A stretch of DNA of 64,000 nt from Ardenticatenaceae bacterium (GCA_020634565.1 JACKBN010000003.1:434001-498000); one strand, 5' to 3'. Counted from the stretch's first letter, positions 26,255 through 35,651 are shown. Notes: generated from the sequence alone by a model not told the origin. Translations and numbers: made by a program.

Positions 26255-26920
26255 ATGAATAATTGGCTTGGTTTCATTATCTGTTTGGCTTACGTCTTTG
26301 GCATGATTGGCGCGGCGGAGGGGCTGCGCCGTTGGCGCGGTTACTCTAGTGGCTTTACCCGCAAAGTGATTCACATTGGCGTGGGCATGATGAGTTGGGC
26401 ACTGCACTTTTTGTTTGACACTCCCTGGTTTTTTGTGGCCGCTTGTGTCGCCTTCATGGTGATTAATTTGCTGGACTGGCGCTACGGCTTTTTTGCAGCT
26501 ATGGCCAGCAGTGATCGCTCCAATTTGGGTACGGTTTATTTCCCTTTAGCCGCCGCAGTCGTGGCCATTATTTTTTGGGAAACGCCGCCGCTAATGGTAG
26601 CGGCGCTGATGCCGCTGACCTGGGGGGATGGCATGGCGCCAGTGGTGGGCAAGGCATACGGCCGTCGCCTGTATGTCGTGCACACCAGCACCCGCTCGGT
26701 AGAAGGTTCGATGGGCTTTTTTGTGGGCTGCCTGCTGTTTACCTGGCTGGCGCTGTGGGTGATGGGCGGCACGCCAGACATTACCCCGGCTGCGGCGCTG
26801 CTGCCCGCCGTGGTCATCACAATCGTGACGACCCTGGTGGAAGCCGTTTCCATTTGGGGTCTGGACAATTTGACAATTACGGCCGTTGCCATTTTAATCT
26901 TGCAGCTGTGGCCGTTCTAA
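26255..26920 (+). CDS. Phytol/dolichol kinase-like membrane protein
   Basis: The 221-aa protein has six or seven membrane helices. It matches the CTP-dependent lipid kinase family (VTE5/SEC59/DGK1, within the phosphatidate cytidylyltransferase superfamily). Markers are FTRKVIHIGVGM near residue 35, MPLTWGDGMAPVVGKAYGRR in the middle, and SVEGSMGFFVGC. It would phosphorylate a polyprenol or similar lipid alcohol at the membrane. The exact substrate is unknown. It runs in the same direction as the HAD phosphatase gene 58 bases on, but a small repeat separates them. Confidence 0.75.
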   Translation: MNNWLGFIICLAYVFGMIGAAEGLRRWRGYSSGFTRKVIHIGVGMMSWALHFLFDTPWFFVAACVAFMVINLLDWRYGFFAAMASSDRSNLGTVYFPLAAAVVAIIFWETPPLMVAALMPLTWGDGMAPVVGKAYGRRLYVVHTSTRSVEGSMGFFVGCLLFTWLALWVMGGTPDITPAAALLPAVVITIVTTLVEAVSIWGLDNLTITAVAILILQLWPF

Positions 26921-26937
26921 AACATCTAGTTCCGTGA

Positions 26938-26975
26938 TTGGGTAGTTGCTCAATCGCTCCATTACCCAATTACCT
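26938..26975. repeat. Small inverted repeat before the HAD gene
   Basis: ATTGGGTAGTTG and the downstream CATTACCCAATTAC (26958-26972) contain complementary TTGGGTA/TACCCAA. It resembles the GTAATTG-rich stretch at 44940-44996. Confidence 0.4.
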
Positions 26976-26978
26976 TTT

Positions 26979-27662
26979 ATGAGTTCAATCCCCTTTTCGG
27001 AAATTCAGGCAATCCTGTTCGACATGGACGGGACGTTAATTGATACGGATGATGCGGCTGTAGAGCGAGTGGCACGTTGGTTACGGCCGTTTTTTGGCGA
27101 AGCGGGTGCCGAACGGGCCCGCTGGCTGCTGATGCAGATAGAATCCCCGGCCAATGCTCTCATCACTCTGGCCGACCGCTTCCACTTGGATGAGCCGCTC
27201 AAATGGTTCACCACCTGGCGTCAGTCGCGGCGCAAAGATCCCTTCATTGCCAACTTTCACGTGATCCCCGGCGTGTTGGAAATGCTGCACGCCATCCCCG
27301 AGCATTACCGGCTAGGCATTGTCACCACCCGCAGCCGCCACCAAATTGAAGGCTTTCTAGCCCAGTTCCCCGATATTGCGCCTCGGTTTGAAGTGACCTG
27401 TGGTTCGCAAGATACACGCCGCCTCAAGCCGCATCCCTCTCCCATTCAGGAAGCAGCCCGGCGGCTGAATTTACCTGAATCTGCCTGCGTGATGGTGGGC
27501 GATACGTCGGTAGACATGCATGCGGCGCGGCGGGCAGGTGCCTGGCGCATTGGCGTGTTGTGTGGTTTTGGGCGGGAAGGGGAACTGCGCCGAGCGGGCG
27601 CTCAAGCCATCTTGGCCAGTACGGCCGATCTGTCCCAACTTTTGCCAAAAATTAGCGATTAA
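26979..27662 (+). CDS. HAD superfamily phosphatase
   Basis: The 227-aa protein has the HAD core. ILFDMDGTLIDTDD near residue 12 gives motif I nucleophile and acid/base Asp residues, TTRSRH gives motif II Thr, a Lys in RLKPHPSP gives motif III, and VGDTSVDMHAARRAG gives motif IV. The helical cap between motifs I and II places it with phosphoglycolate phosphatase-like enzymes. The substrate cannot be read from sequence. The start at 26979 is the ATG after the repeat; the frame is open to 26946 with only a TTG. Its stop overlaps the stop of the convergent methyltransferase gene by 4 bases. Confidence 0.85.
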   Translation: MSSIPFSEIQAILFDMDGTLIDTDDAAVERVARWLRPFFGEAGAERARWLLMQIESPANALITLADRFHLDEPLKWFTTWRQSRRKDPFIANFHVIPGVLEMLHAIPEHYRLGIVTTRSRHQIEGFLAQFPDIAPRFEVTCGSQDTRRLKPHPSPIQEAARRLNLPESACVMVGDTSVDMHAARRAGAWRIGVLCGFGREGELRRAGAQAILASTADLSQLLPKISD

Positions 27663-28342
27663 GCAGCGGTTTCGGGCCGGATGTGCAGCCCAATGTTTTG
27701 CCCCCGAAAATTGAGCCTGAAGGGCGTTACCACCAGGTTTTTAGCCAGAGCATACTCCATCAAACAAGCAATCCAATGCTGGCCAGGCTCCGGCAGCAGC
27801 GGTTCATCAATAATGCAGCAGGGCAGCAGGATGATTTGCTTGCCGCTGGCTGCGGCCACGTCAATAAGCTGCACATTGCAGCCGTGAGCGTGCATGGAGA
27901 CTAGCAAATCAAATGGCTCAGCTAGGTCCGCACTAAACGGCCGATCGATGCGGGGTACGGTTTCTTCCGGGCCAATCTTTACCCGGCGATTGAGGCGAAA
28001 ATCTTTGTATTTGTCGGGCAGCGCCTGCGGCGTTGGGTCAATGACGGTGGCGGGCCAGCCGCTTTGTTGCAGCAGATAAGCCAGCAACCCTTTGCCGCCG
28101 CCCACATCGGCCACGCGACCCTGCGGCAGATTGGCAATGATCCATTCATGCAGCAGCTGAAAGCGAAACTTCTTCATTTTGGTGAGTTCGGTGCTTTGGG
28201 GCAGGCCAGCGAGCAGGGGCAGGGTAGCTGCTTCGGCAGGCGTGAGCGGTATATGGGAATGGCTGGATGAATCTGCCTGGGCCTGCTGGGTGAGGTTGTG
28301 AAAAAGCAGGGCTTTTTCCCGCTTGTGTTTGCGTTTGGTCAT
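27659..28342 (-). CDS. Class I methyltransferase-like protein
   Basis: The 227-aa protein has a central SAM-binding loop, VADVGGGKGLLAYLLQQ, and later strands consistent with a Rossmann methyltransferase (FDLLVSMHAHGC, IILLPCCIIDEP). The N-terminus is basic (MTKRKHKREKALLF). The CxN/HACG-like SMHAHGCN segment occurs in a family often annotated as methyltransferase of unknown target, with RNA as a plausible substrate. It is the likely partner of no neighbour. It converges with the HAD gene. Confidence 0.7.
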   Translation of the reverse strand: MTKRKHKREKALLFHNLTQQAQADSSSHSHIPLTPAEAATLPLLAGLPQSTELTKMKKFRFQLLHEWIIANLPQGRVADVGGGKGLLAYLLQQSGWPATVIDPTPQALPDKYKDFRLNRRVKIGPEETVPRIDRPFSADLAEPFDLLVSMHAHGCNVQLIDVAAASGKQIILLPCCIIDEPLLPEPGQHWIACLMEYALAKNLVVTPFRLNFRGQNIGLHIRPETAA

Positions 28343-28429
28343 TGTGATTTTTACCGCGAAGAACGCAGAGAGCGTAAAGGTTTTACCTTCTTTTCTCTGT
28401 GCAGCTCTGGGTAACTTTTTGCTGCGCCG

Positions 28430-28960
28430 TTAAACTGTTTCACTTTGGTGCAGGATGTGGTAGAGCACGATGCTAAAAGCCACGTGGACGTTAAGCGATT
28501 GCCCTTTGCCATACATCGGTAGGAAAACAGCCGCATCGCAAGCTGCCAGTGTGGCTTTGGTCACGCCGTGATCTTCATGCCCTACCACCAGAGCGGTTTT
28601 TTGGGGGTAAGTGAAGGTGTGGTAGGGAACGGCCGTATCCGACAGTTCCACGGCAACGATTGTGTAGCCCTCTTCTTTGAGCTGCTGAATTGCCGTGACT
28701 GGCTCCTTTTCATACCGCCACGGCACGCGCAAACTTTTGAAGCGCCCCACCTTGTCAATCGTCGGATTGGGCGGCGTGGGGGTGATGCCTGTTAGCACCA
28801 GCTCCGTCAGGTTGGCCCCGTCGGCCACGCGGAAGATAGAGCCGACGTTGGCCGGATATTCTACGCTTTGCAGCAGCCCCACAATATCAAAATCTGGCTG
28901 ATTTTGCCGCCGATAATCTCGTAAAAAACGCTTTAATTCTGTGCCGATCAATGGTTTCAT
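28430..28960 (-). CDS. TrmH/SpoU family RNA 2'-O-methyltransferase
   Basis: The 176-aa protein has the three SPOUT motifs of the TrmH branch: NVGSIFRVADG (motif 1), LVVGHEDHGV (motif 2) and FLPMYGKGQSLNVHVAFSIV (motif 3) forming the trefoil-knot SAM site. It probably methylates a ribose in tRNA or rRNA. It is short, without the N-terminal RNA-binding domain of RlmB. The start at 28960 (MKPLIGTELK) is chosen from family length; the frame is open 12 codons further. Confidence 0.88.
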   Translation of the reverse strand: MKPLIGTELKRFLRDYRRQNQPDFDIVGLLQSVEYPANVGSIFRVADGANLTELVLTGITPTPPNPTIDKVGRFKSLRVPWRYEKEPVTAIQQLKEEGYTIVAVELSDTAVPYHTFTYPQKTALVVGHEDHGVTKATLAACDAAVFLPMYGKGQSLNVHVAFSIVLYHILHQSETV

Positions 28961-29167
28961 AAAACAAACTTTATCCTGCCTGTGCAGGTGGTGCAAGGAC
29001 CGTGTGCAGGATGGTTTATTGGCCCTTGGCTTTAAGATTAAAAGTTTAGCTATCTCTCACTTATAAAAAGGGGATTGATTTATGGGCAAAATTATGCTTC
29101 ACTACCTTCCCCATAAGTTAACCTTTTTGAAGTAATAACCGATTCTCATAACCGCAGGGAGAAAGTG

Positions 29168-32100
29168 ATGAATATCAGTAAAAATCGCATTCACACAGGT
29201 CTTGGTTTGGTAATGGCTCTGTTGGCTTTAATCGCTGTATTGGCCCTTATCAACCAATCACGGTCCGTCAATGCCGCATCATTGATGCGCCTAGACCAGC
29301 AAACAGCCTTACAGCAAATTCAGGAAAGTGGTGACATCAGCATAAGCCGGGCAACTGGCAAAGTTCGGTTTATCAGCTTCGATACGCCAATGGCTTTGCC
29401 TTTGGATCGAGGAACCCCTACGGAGCAAAGAGGCGAAGCGTTCTTTACCGTCTATGGTTCTGCTTTTGGCGTGGAAGATGCAGCGAATGAGTTGGCCTAC
29501 CGCGCATCAGAAGAGAATGCGGTTGGTTCCCGAGTGGTTTACGACCAGGTTTACCAGGGCGTGCCCGTGATGGGCGGCGTGTTGTATGTGCATTTGGACA
29601 AATCGGGCCAGATGACGGCCGTTAATGGCACATTTATTCCGGACATCAAAGTTAACCCGATCCCTTCCTTAGCAGAAACGACGGCGGTGAATACGGCCGT
29701 TGCCAACGTAGCCGCGCAGTCTCCAGTAAACACACCCCTGAGTATTGTTGCCACAGAACTCATGATATTCCGGGAAGGACTCGCCAAAGGTGTGCCCGGT
29801 GCCAGCCACCTGGTTTATCAGGTAGAAGTGGCTGATGCGGCAGGCAAGGTGCGGGAATTTGTGTATGTGGATGCCCACACCGGGCAGATTGTCGATCAAA
29901 TCACCGGCATTCATGAAGCATTAGACCGAGAAATTTATCTGGAAGCCTTTGACATAGGCAGCCTGGTCTGGCAAGAAGGAGACACCTTGCCCTATTCAGG
30001 TGCCCAGGCGGTGGGGATTAATCGCCTCATTGATTATGCCGAAGACACCTACGATCTGTTCATGAACATTACCAATGGCAGCTATGACTCCTATGACGGC
30101 AGCGGTGCCACCATGCGCAGTGTGTACAACGATCCCACAATCAGCTGCCCGAATGCCAACTGGAATGGCTTAACCACTAATTACTGCACCGATGTGGATG
30201 GCGACGATACCGTCGCTCACGAATGGACGCATGCCTATACAGAGTATACGCATAATTTGATTTACCAATGGCAGCCCGGTGCGCTCAACGAATCTTATTC
30301 TGATATTTTTGGCGAAGCGGTGGATATGTTGAATGCTGCGGGTTTAGACAGCCCCGATATAACTCGCTCGGCAGGATATTGCTCTACTTTGAGCCGCTTA
30401 AGCACGATTGTGACCGTGAATTCCCCTGCTGGTATAGCAGGTGATTATGGCAGTTCGCCAGCCAGTTTTGGCCCCACCTTAGCCAGTCCCCTCACGGCCG
30501 ATGTGGTAGCCGCCAATGACGGCAGCGCTATCCCAACCGAGGCGTGCTCTCCACTGCAAAATGATTTAACCGGCAAGATTGCCTTTGTGCGTCGTGGCAC
30601 CTGCGCCTTTGTGGATAAGGTGAACAATGCTCAGGATGCTGGCGCGATTGGCGTGATTGTGGCCAACCATGCAATTGGTGGTGACGGAACAATCAACATG
30701 TCCGGGGTCGATAATGGTATTACGATTCCTTCCGTTATGGTTGGTTATACCGATGGCAATACGATCGAAGCACAGTTAGGCAGTGGCGTGAACGCAACCT
30801 TGCAAGTGGACCCGGCTGTGAATGCAGAAAATTCGGTTCGTTGGCTTTCTGGCGAAGATGATCCAGCTTTTGGGGGTGCTATTCGTGACATGTGGACGCC
30901 CAGCTGTTATGGCGATCCCGACCACGTTCTGGATTCAGCAAATTATTTCTGCTCTGCGGCTGACGGGGGTGGCGTGCATACCAATTCTGGCGTACCGAAC
31001 CATGCGTTTGCCCTGCTGGTTGATGGTGGGACGCACAATAGTATAGCTGTGGCTCAGGTTGGCTTAACGAAGACACTGGCTATTTATTGGCGGGCAATGT
31101 CGGTTTACCAAAATCCGGCCAGTGATTTTGCCGACCACGCTGACGCCCTGGAACAATCCTGTGCCGATTTGGTTGGCCAGCCAATTTACGATCCGCTGAC
31201 AGGTGCGGCTTCTGCTAATTTAATTAGTGCGGCTGACTGTACGGCCGTTTCCAATGCCATGGATGCCGTGCAAATGCGTGAAGATCCGGCAACTCAATGC
31301 GGCTTTGAACCGCTGCTCGCTAACCCACCGGCGGCTGTTTGTGGCGGCATGGGTTCACAGCAAGTTTTCTTCTCTGAAGATTTTGAAAGCGGTGTAGGCA
31401 GCTGGGCCACCAGCCATGATGTGGTTTATCCAGGAACAACATCGCCTGACTGGTCGCTTAGCAGCAGTTTGCCCGGTTCTAATGCGACTTCTGCATTTTA
31501 TGCCATTAATGAACAAGGCGGCACCTGTAACGCCGACAGCGGGGATCATTCTCGCGTGATGCATCTCGACAGCCCCGAAATTGTCATTCCGGCAAATGCT
31601 ACCCATGCTCGGATTTCTTTCTGGCACTATGTTGCTTCGGAACCTGCCTATGATGGCGGTAATGTTAAGATCAGCGTCAATGGGGGTGCGTGGCAGGTTG
31701 TAGACGGCCGTTTCTACACCTTCAACCCCTACAACGCAGCTTTGAATACGGCCGTTCAGGGCAATACCAACCCCATGGCGGGCGAAGAAGCCTTTACCGG
31801 CACCGATGAGGGCGTCCTGACCGGCTCCTGGGGACAGTCACAGGTGGACGTGAACCGTTATGCCAAGCCGGGCGATACGATTCAGATCCGCTTTGACTTT
31901 GGCAGCGACGGCTGCGGCGGGGGTCTTTACGGGTGGTATGTGGATGATGTAGAAGCTTACTATTGTGACGGCCAAACAGACCCCGATGTAGCTGTTTTTG
32001 CTGATGGCGTAGAAGATTACCTGGTGTCTCAATTTGAATTGAGTTCTGTGCTGGGTGAAGGTCACTCAGACAGCCATTCGTTGGAGATTTTAAACACGGG

Positions 32101-32998
32101 CATTCAAACGTTGGACTGGCAAATTGAACAGGAGAATGTTGCTGTGCGGCCAAGTGGAGCCGAGGATTATCATATCTTATCGACTCGACCAGTTGACCCG
32201 GCTGTGTTTGCAGGTGGACGTGGCCAAATTGCGCCTGCCTCATCTCAAATTGTGTCACCATTGGCAGTTAATGCGGATGTAGTCGCTGATGGCAGCTTTG
32301 AAGGCGGCACGCCAAATGCAAATTGGGATGAGTATCTGTATCCAGACGATGCAGCAGGTAAAACACCAATCTGTAGCAATAGTGGCTGTGCGAACGTTTC
32401 TCTTGATGGCGATTGGTATGCCTGGTATGGCGAGTGGGGTGTGCAGCATCATGCTGCCCTCACTCAGACAGTCAGCTTGGCCAATACTGGTAGTGCTCAA
32501 CTTACCTTCTGGTTGATGACGGCGGATTCTGTTTTTGGCACGTTGCAACCTAGTGACACGTTAACTGTTACTATGGATGGCAATCCTGTGTTTACAATCG
32601 ATGCCTCACAAGCAGCTGCATACGATCTGCTATGGACTCAAATAGAAGTGAATATAAGCAGTTATGCAGATGGTGGAGACCATGTGTTAAGCATCGAAGC
32701 ATCGACAAGAGGTTCCTGGTTTGTTGACCTGGTCGCTATAGACTATATTCCGTGTTTAAACATCTCTAATATTCCCTGGTTAGATGTAACACAAGCATCT
32801 GGCAGCAATGGCCGTGATACCAGTACAATGGTATCTGTTCTCATTGATTCAACAGGACTAAACGAGGGCGATTACACAGCAAACCTTTGTGTGGAAACCA
32901 ACGCGCCTGACGGTAGTGGTGGTACAAAGACAATTGCTGTTCCCGTAACCCTTCAAGTTGTGGTGTGGGATATCTATATGCCTCTCATATTCAGATAA
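29168..32998 (+). CDS. Secreted M4 (thermolysin-like) metallopeptidase with PA insert
   Basis: The 1276-aa protein has a signal peptide (about residues 10-36) and a propeptide with FTP/PepSY-like parts to about 260. The catalytic domain holds HEWTH (H351, E352, H355) and the third zinc ligand E375 in NESYSD. A PA-type insert (LTGKIAFVRRGTCAFVDK) interrupts it before the second-half signature GGVHTNSGVPNHAF. After this come a jelly-roll-like segment (FFSEDFESGVGSW), a possible BACON/Ig-like part and a second carbohydrate-binding-like domain. The protein ends in DIYMPLIFR. The start at 29168 has AGGGAGA about 7 bases upstream. The role is extracellular protein digestion. Confidence 0.9.
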   Translation: MNISKNRIHTGLGLVMALLALIAVLALINQSRSVNAASLMRLDQQTALQQIQESGDISISRATGKVRFISFDTPMALPLDRGTPTEQRGEAFFTVYGSAFGVEDAANELAYRASEENAVGSRVVYDQVYQGVPVMGGVLYVHLDKSGQMTAVNGTFIPDIKVNPIPSLAETTAVNTAVANVAAQSPVNTPLSIVATELMIFREGLAKGVPGASHLVYQVEVADAAGKVREFVYVDAHTGQIVDQITGIHEALDREIYLEAFDIGSLVWQEGDTLPYSGAQAVGINRLIDYAEDTYDLFMNITNGSYDSYDGSGATMRSVYNDPTISCPNANWNGLTTNYCTDVDGDDTVAHEWTHAYTEYTHNLIYQWQPGALNESYSDIFGEAVDMLNAAGLDSPDITRSAGYCSTLSRLSTIVTVNSPAGIAGDYGSSPASFGPTLASPLTADVVAANDGSAIPTEACSPLQNDLTGKIAFVRRGTCAFVDKVNNAQDAGAIGVIVANHAIGGDGTINMSGVDNGITIPSVMVGYTDGNTIEAQLGSGVNATLQVDPAVNAENSVRWLSGEDDPAFGGAIRDMWTPSCYGDPDHVLDSANYFCSAADGGGVHTNSGVPNHAFALLVDGGTHNSIAVAQVGLTKTLAIYWRAMSVYQNPASDFADHADALEQSCADLVGQPIYDPLTGAASANLISAADCTAVSNAMDAVQMREDPATQCGFEPLLANPPAAVCGGMGSQQVFFSEDFESGVGSWATSHDVVYPGTTSPDWSLSSSLPGSNATSAFYAINEQGGTCNADSGDHSRVMHLDSPEIVIPANATHARISFWHYVASEPAYDGGNVKISVNGGAWQVVDGRFYTFNPYNAALNTAVQGNTNPMAGEEAFTGTDEGVLTGSWGQSQVDVNRYAKPGDTIQIRFDFGSDGCGGGLYGWYVDDVEAYYCDGQTDPDVAVFADGVEDYLVSQFELSSVLGEGHSDSHSLEILNTGIQTLDWQIEQENVAVRPSGAEDYHILSTRPVDPAVFAGGRGQIAPASSQIVSPLAVNADVVADGSFEGGTPNANWDEYLYPDDAAGKTPICSNSGCANVSLDGDWYAWYGEWGVQHHAALTQTVSLANTGSAQLTFWLMTADSVFGTLQPSDTLTVTMDGNPVFTIDASQAAAYDLLWTQIEVNISSYADGGDHVLSIEASTRGSWFVDLVAIDYIPCLNISNIPWLDVTQASGSNGRDTSTMVSVLIDSTGLNEGDYTANLCVETNAPDGSGGTKTIAVPVTLQVVVWDIYMPLIFR

Positions 32999-33073
32999 TG
33001 AGAGATGTGTAGCCGCAAAGTGATGGCATAAGTCATTAGACTAGCAGCAACTGAAACAGTAAATATCGTGTTG

Positions 33074-33116
33074 CGGGGAGAAATCTTTGACTGATAGATT
33101 TCTCCCCGTATTCTTT
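33074..33116 (+). terminator. Rho-independent terminator after the M4 peptidase
   Basis: A perfect 13-bp stem CGGGGAGAAATCT (33074-33086) / AGATTTCTCCCCG (33096-33108) is followed by TATTCTTTAT. The T-run is imperfect but the stem is strong. Confidence 0.75.
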
Positions 33117-33191
33117 ATACGGTTATTTGTTTTGCTACTCAACTGCTGATTATGGTTAATTTATGTGTGAAAGGCAGATAGGCTTTAGAAG

Positions 33192-33632
33192 TCATTCGAT
33201 GTCTTCCAGGGGGGCGGAAAAATTGAGGTAATCAATGCGGGTAGTTTGGTTGGCCGTAAGTGTGACATAAAATTCCTGGCCTACGTTGTTACGGACCACC
33301 ACCAGCCGGTTAACGCCCGCGGGCAGATTTTTGAGGAGGAAACGGCCGTTTGCATCCGTAGAGGTGCTCACAGTTGGGACATCGGCTGAGAACACCAACA
33401 CATTGGGCAATGCCCTGTTTTCGCTGTCTACGACCAATCCCTCAGCCCCGCTGTTGTTGTTCAAGGTCAGATTGGCAATATCGGCCCGCAGGAAAACGTA
33501 TAAATTAAGGCCAAGTGCCAACAGCAATGAGACCGTGACAATGAGCCGAAAGTAAATCTGCCAGCGGCTTTCCCGCGCACGGGGTAATCCGTCAGGATGG
33601 TATTCTATTTTTGGACTGTTTACGAACTTCAT
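33192..33632 (-). CDS. Membrane-anchored carboxypeptidase-regulatory-like domain protein
   Basis: The 146-aa protein has a short cytoplasmic N-terminus, one membrane helix (FRLIVTVSLLLALGLNLYVF) and an extracellular beta-sandwich. In the latter, GLVVDSENRALPNVLVFSADV and STDANGRFLLKNLPAGVNRLVV are the standard marks of a carboxypeptidase-regulatory/CnaB-like domain. It probably has a structural or binding role on the surface. It lies 22 bases after the pilin-like gene on the same strand and may belong to the pilus gene set. Confidence 0.75.
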   Translation of the reverse strand: MKFVNSPKIEYHPDGLPRARESRWQIYFRLIVTVSLLLALGLNLYVFLRADIANLTLNNNSGAEGLVVDSENRALPNVLVFSADVPTVSTSTDANGRFLLKNLPAGVNRLVVVRNNVGQEFYVTLTANQTTRIDYLNFSAPLEDIE

Positions 33633-33654
33633 CAGCTATCCTTCGTTGAAAAAT

Positions 33655-34380
33655 TTAGCGGGTTTCCACCGTGAAATTGTCAAAACAAACCTGGCTGCTG
33701 TTCCAGGTGCGGATGCCCACGCTGCCGGTTGCATACGTGCTGTCTGATCCCACCAGAACCTCTGCGCCATCGACAAACGCGGTAAAAATATCACCACTCA
33801 CGTCAACCGACACCTGCCGATCGGTGTTGTGCCAATCAAAACCTTGGGGCGGTGCGGCAGCTGCGAAGGGTGGCCACAGCTCGTAGCCGTTGACCCATTT
33901 GCGCATAATGAATTGCCCACCCCCGTAACCCGGATCATATTGAAAGGTGTACCCTTCAATGCCGCCGGTTTCGCTTTCGCTGGTGCGGAAAAAGAGGCCA
34001 TAGCCATTGCCCGAGGCGAGATTAGCGTCGGAAGAAATTGAATAGTCAGAACCTTCGGTGCCGTTGGCCAGCAGCACATCGCCATCATCGCCGATGTGAC
34101 AAAGGGCGGAATTATCATCCTCGTTGATGGCCCAGTTGCCATCCCGATTAAAAAATGAGCGCCAGTCGCCCAGGCCGCCGCTAAAGTTGTCATAGAACAA
34201 TACGTCGGTGCAAACAGACTCTGCGCCAACCCCTTGGGCGACGCGGCAAAACACATCGCCCACCTGTACGCCGAGGAGAGAGAGAATAGCAACGGCCGTT
34301 AAAGCCACCGCCGCGATTAACAGAGCATATTCTGGAATGCTTTGGCCCTGTTTTTCTGAAAAAATGAACCGTTTAATCAT
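33655..34380 (-). CDS. Flp-type pilin N-terminus fused to a lectin-like domain
   Basis: The 241-aa protein begins with a type IVb pilin signature: GQSIPEYALLIAAVALTAVAI, with a Glu at position +5 of the likely mature helix and the long hydrophobic N-terminal helix. After residue 55 a soluble domain follows, with FYDNFSGGLGDW, GYGLFFRTSESE and VSVDVSGDIFTAFVDGAEV. It looks like a concanavalin/LamG-type jelly roll. A standard Flp pilin has only 50-80 aa, so this may be a minor pilin or tip adhesin. It lies 11 bases from the TadZ-like gene. Confidence 0.75.
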   Translation of the reverse strand: MIKRFIFSEKQGQSIPEYALLIAAVALTAVAILSLLGVQVGDVFCRVAQGVGAESVCTDVLFYDNFSGGLGDWRSFFNRDGNWAINEDDNSALCHIGDDGDVLLANGTEGSDYSISSDANLASGNGYGLFFRTSESETGGIEGYTFQYDPGYGGGQFIMRKWVNGYELWPPFAAAAPPQGFDWHNTDRQVSVDVSGDIFTAFVDGAEVLVGSDSTYATGSVGIRTWNSSQVCFDNFTVETR

Positions 34381-34391
34381 GATAATGTTCC

Positions 34392-35651
34392 CTATCGAAC
34401 GAGTGAAAAGCGTGATTTCTGTTTGCGTTGGGCGGCTTCAAACAGCTTGAACCGCTCGTTGAGGCGTCGCCACGCTGCACTAGGTGAAGCCGGCGCAATG
34501 CTCTGATGCGTCTCTTTGCTCAGCCGGAAGCAAAAATCCTCTATCAGCGAAGAAAGCACATCTTCAGGATATTCATGCAGGAGAGGAATGCCCCGATTAA
34601 TCGCATTGGTAAAGCGACGTCCCGCATATGGAATGACGAGATTGATGGGTGCGTGCAGTGCGTTTTCAATTGTTTCATGCGCCAGGCCTTCTCGCTCAAA
34701 CGTCCAGTTGAGAACAACTTTTATTTTTTCTTCGGGATATTTCAACTGTTTGTAGGTGGCTAAGGCAATCGAGGCGGCCCGCACCGAGGCAATCTCTGGC
34801 GAAAGCAGCAAGAGAATCGTGTCCGCCGCTTCCAGCACTTCGAGCGTCGTGGCGCTAAAGTCATGGGGCAAGTCAGCCACAATATATTCATAACGGCTCT
34901 TCAGGAATTTCAGGCCGACGTAAAAATGCTCGGAGGTAATATTTTCGGCGTCAGAGGGCATTCGAGGGCCAGCAATTAAATGCAGGCCACTTTCATGTTG
35001 GCGGGTGATGGCGGCCAACATGTTCAGGTCCAGTTCCTGTGGCGGGATCAGGCTCAAGTCCGCCCAGGTGCGTTTGAGCGACATGTTGAGCATAAGCCCT
35101 TGTTGGCCTGCGTTGGTGACCATGTCTAACAGCAAGGTGGGCATGCGCCATATGCCATTCAGGCCAATGGCCAGGTTATTGGCCAGCGATGAACTGCCAA
35201 TGCCGCCTCGTAAACTGTGTACGGCAATGATTTTTGCCTGGCTGGATTGCTGCAACATCTGGGATTGGGCGGCTTCCAGGGCTTTGGCGCGGCGGAGCAG
35301 GGCGGTGAGGCGAGCTGCCAATTCGGCTGCCTGGAAGGGTTTACACACGTAATCATCGGCCCCTGCTTCAAAAGCGTTGAGCTTTTCTTGCAGATCGGAT
35401 TCACTGGTAAGCACAACGATGGGAATGTAAGCGAGATCCGGTTCTCGCCGTAAACGACGTGTCACTTCAAAGCCATCCAGACCTGGCATAATTTTGTCTA
35501 CAATCACGGCATCTGGCCGGATGGATTTGATGTTTTTCAGCGCTTCCAGGCCATCTTCGGCTTCTACGACTTCATAGCCCAGTTCCGAAAGTGCTTTTTT
35601 AACTACTTTTCTAATGATGCGGTCGTCATCAATTACTAGAACTCTAACCAT
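34392..35651 (-). CDS. TadZ/CpaE-like protein: receiver domain plus MinD-like ATPase
   Basis: The 419-aa protein has an N-terminal response-regulator receiver (phospho-acceptor Asp52, with Thr82 and Lys104 conserved) and a MinD/ParA-like domain. This is the TadZ/CpaE arrangement that places Flp pilus machinery in the cell. The deviant Walker A reads RGGIGSSS (148-155): the signature and P-loop lysines are both absent, as in some TadZ proteins, so ATP hydrolysis is doubtful. It is followed by the pilin-fusion and CnaB-like genes, forming a short pilus operon. No TadA/B/C genes are in the window. Confidence 0.82.
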   Translation of the reverse strand: MVRVLVIDDDRIIRKVVKKALSELGYEVVEAEDGLEALKNIKSIRPDAVIVDKIMPGLDGFEVTRRLRREPDLAYIPIVVLTSESDLQEKLNAFEAGADDYVCKPFQAAELAARLTALLRRAKALEAAQSQMLQQSSQAKIIAVHSLRGGIGSSSLANNLAIGLNGIWRMPTLLLDMVTNAGQQGLMLNMSLKRTWADLSLIPPQELDLNMLAAITRQHESGLHLIAGPRMPSDAENITSEHFYVGLKFLKSRYEYIVADLPHDFSATTLEVLEAADTILLLLSPEIASVRAASIALATYKQLKYPEEKIKVVLNWTFEREGLAHETIENALHAPINLVIPYAGRRFTNAINRGIPLLHEYPEDVLSSLIEDFCFRLSKETHQSIAPASPSAAWRRLNERFKLFEAAQRKQKSRFSLVR

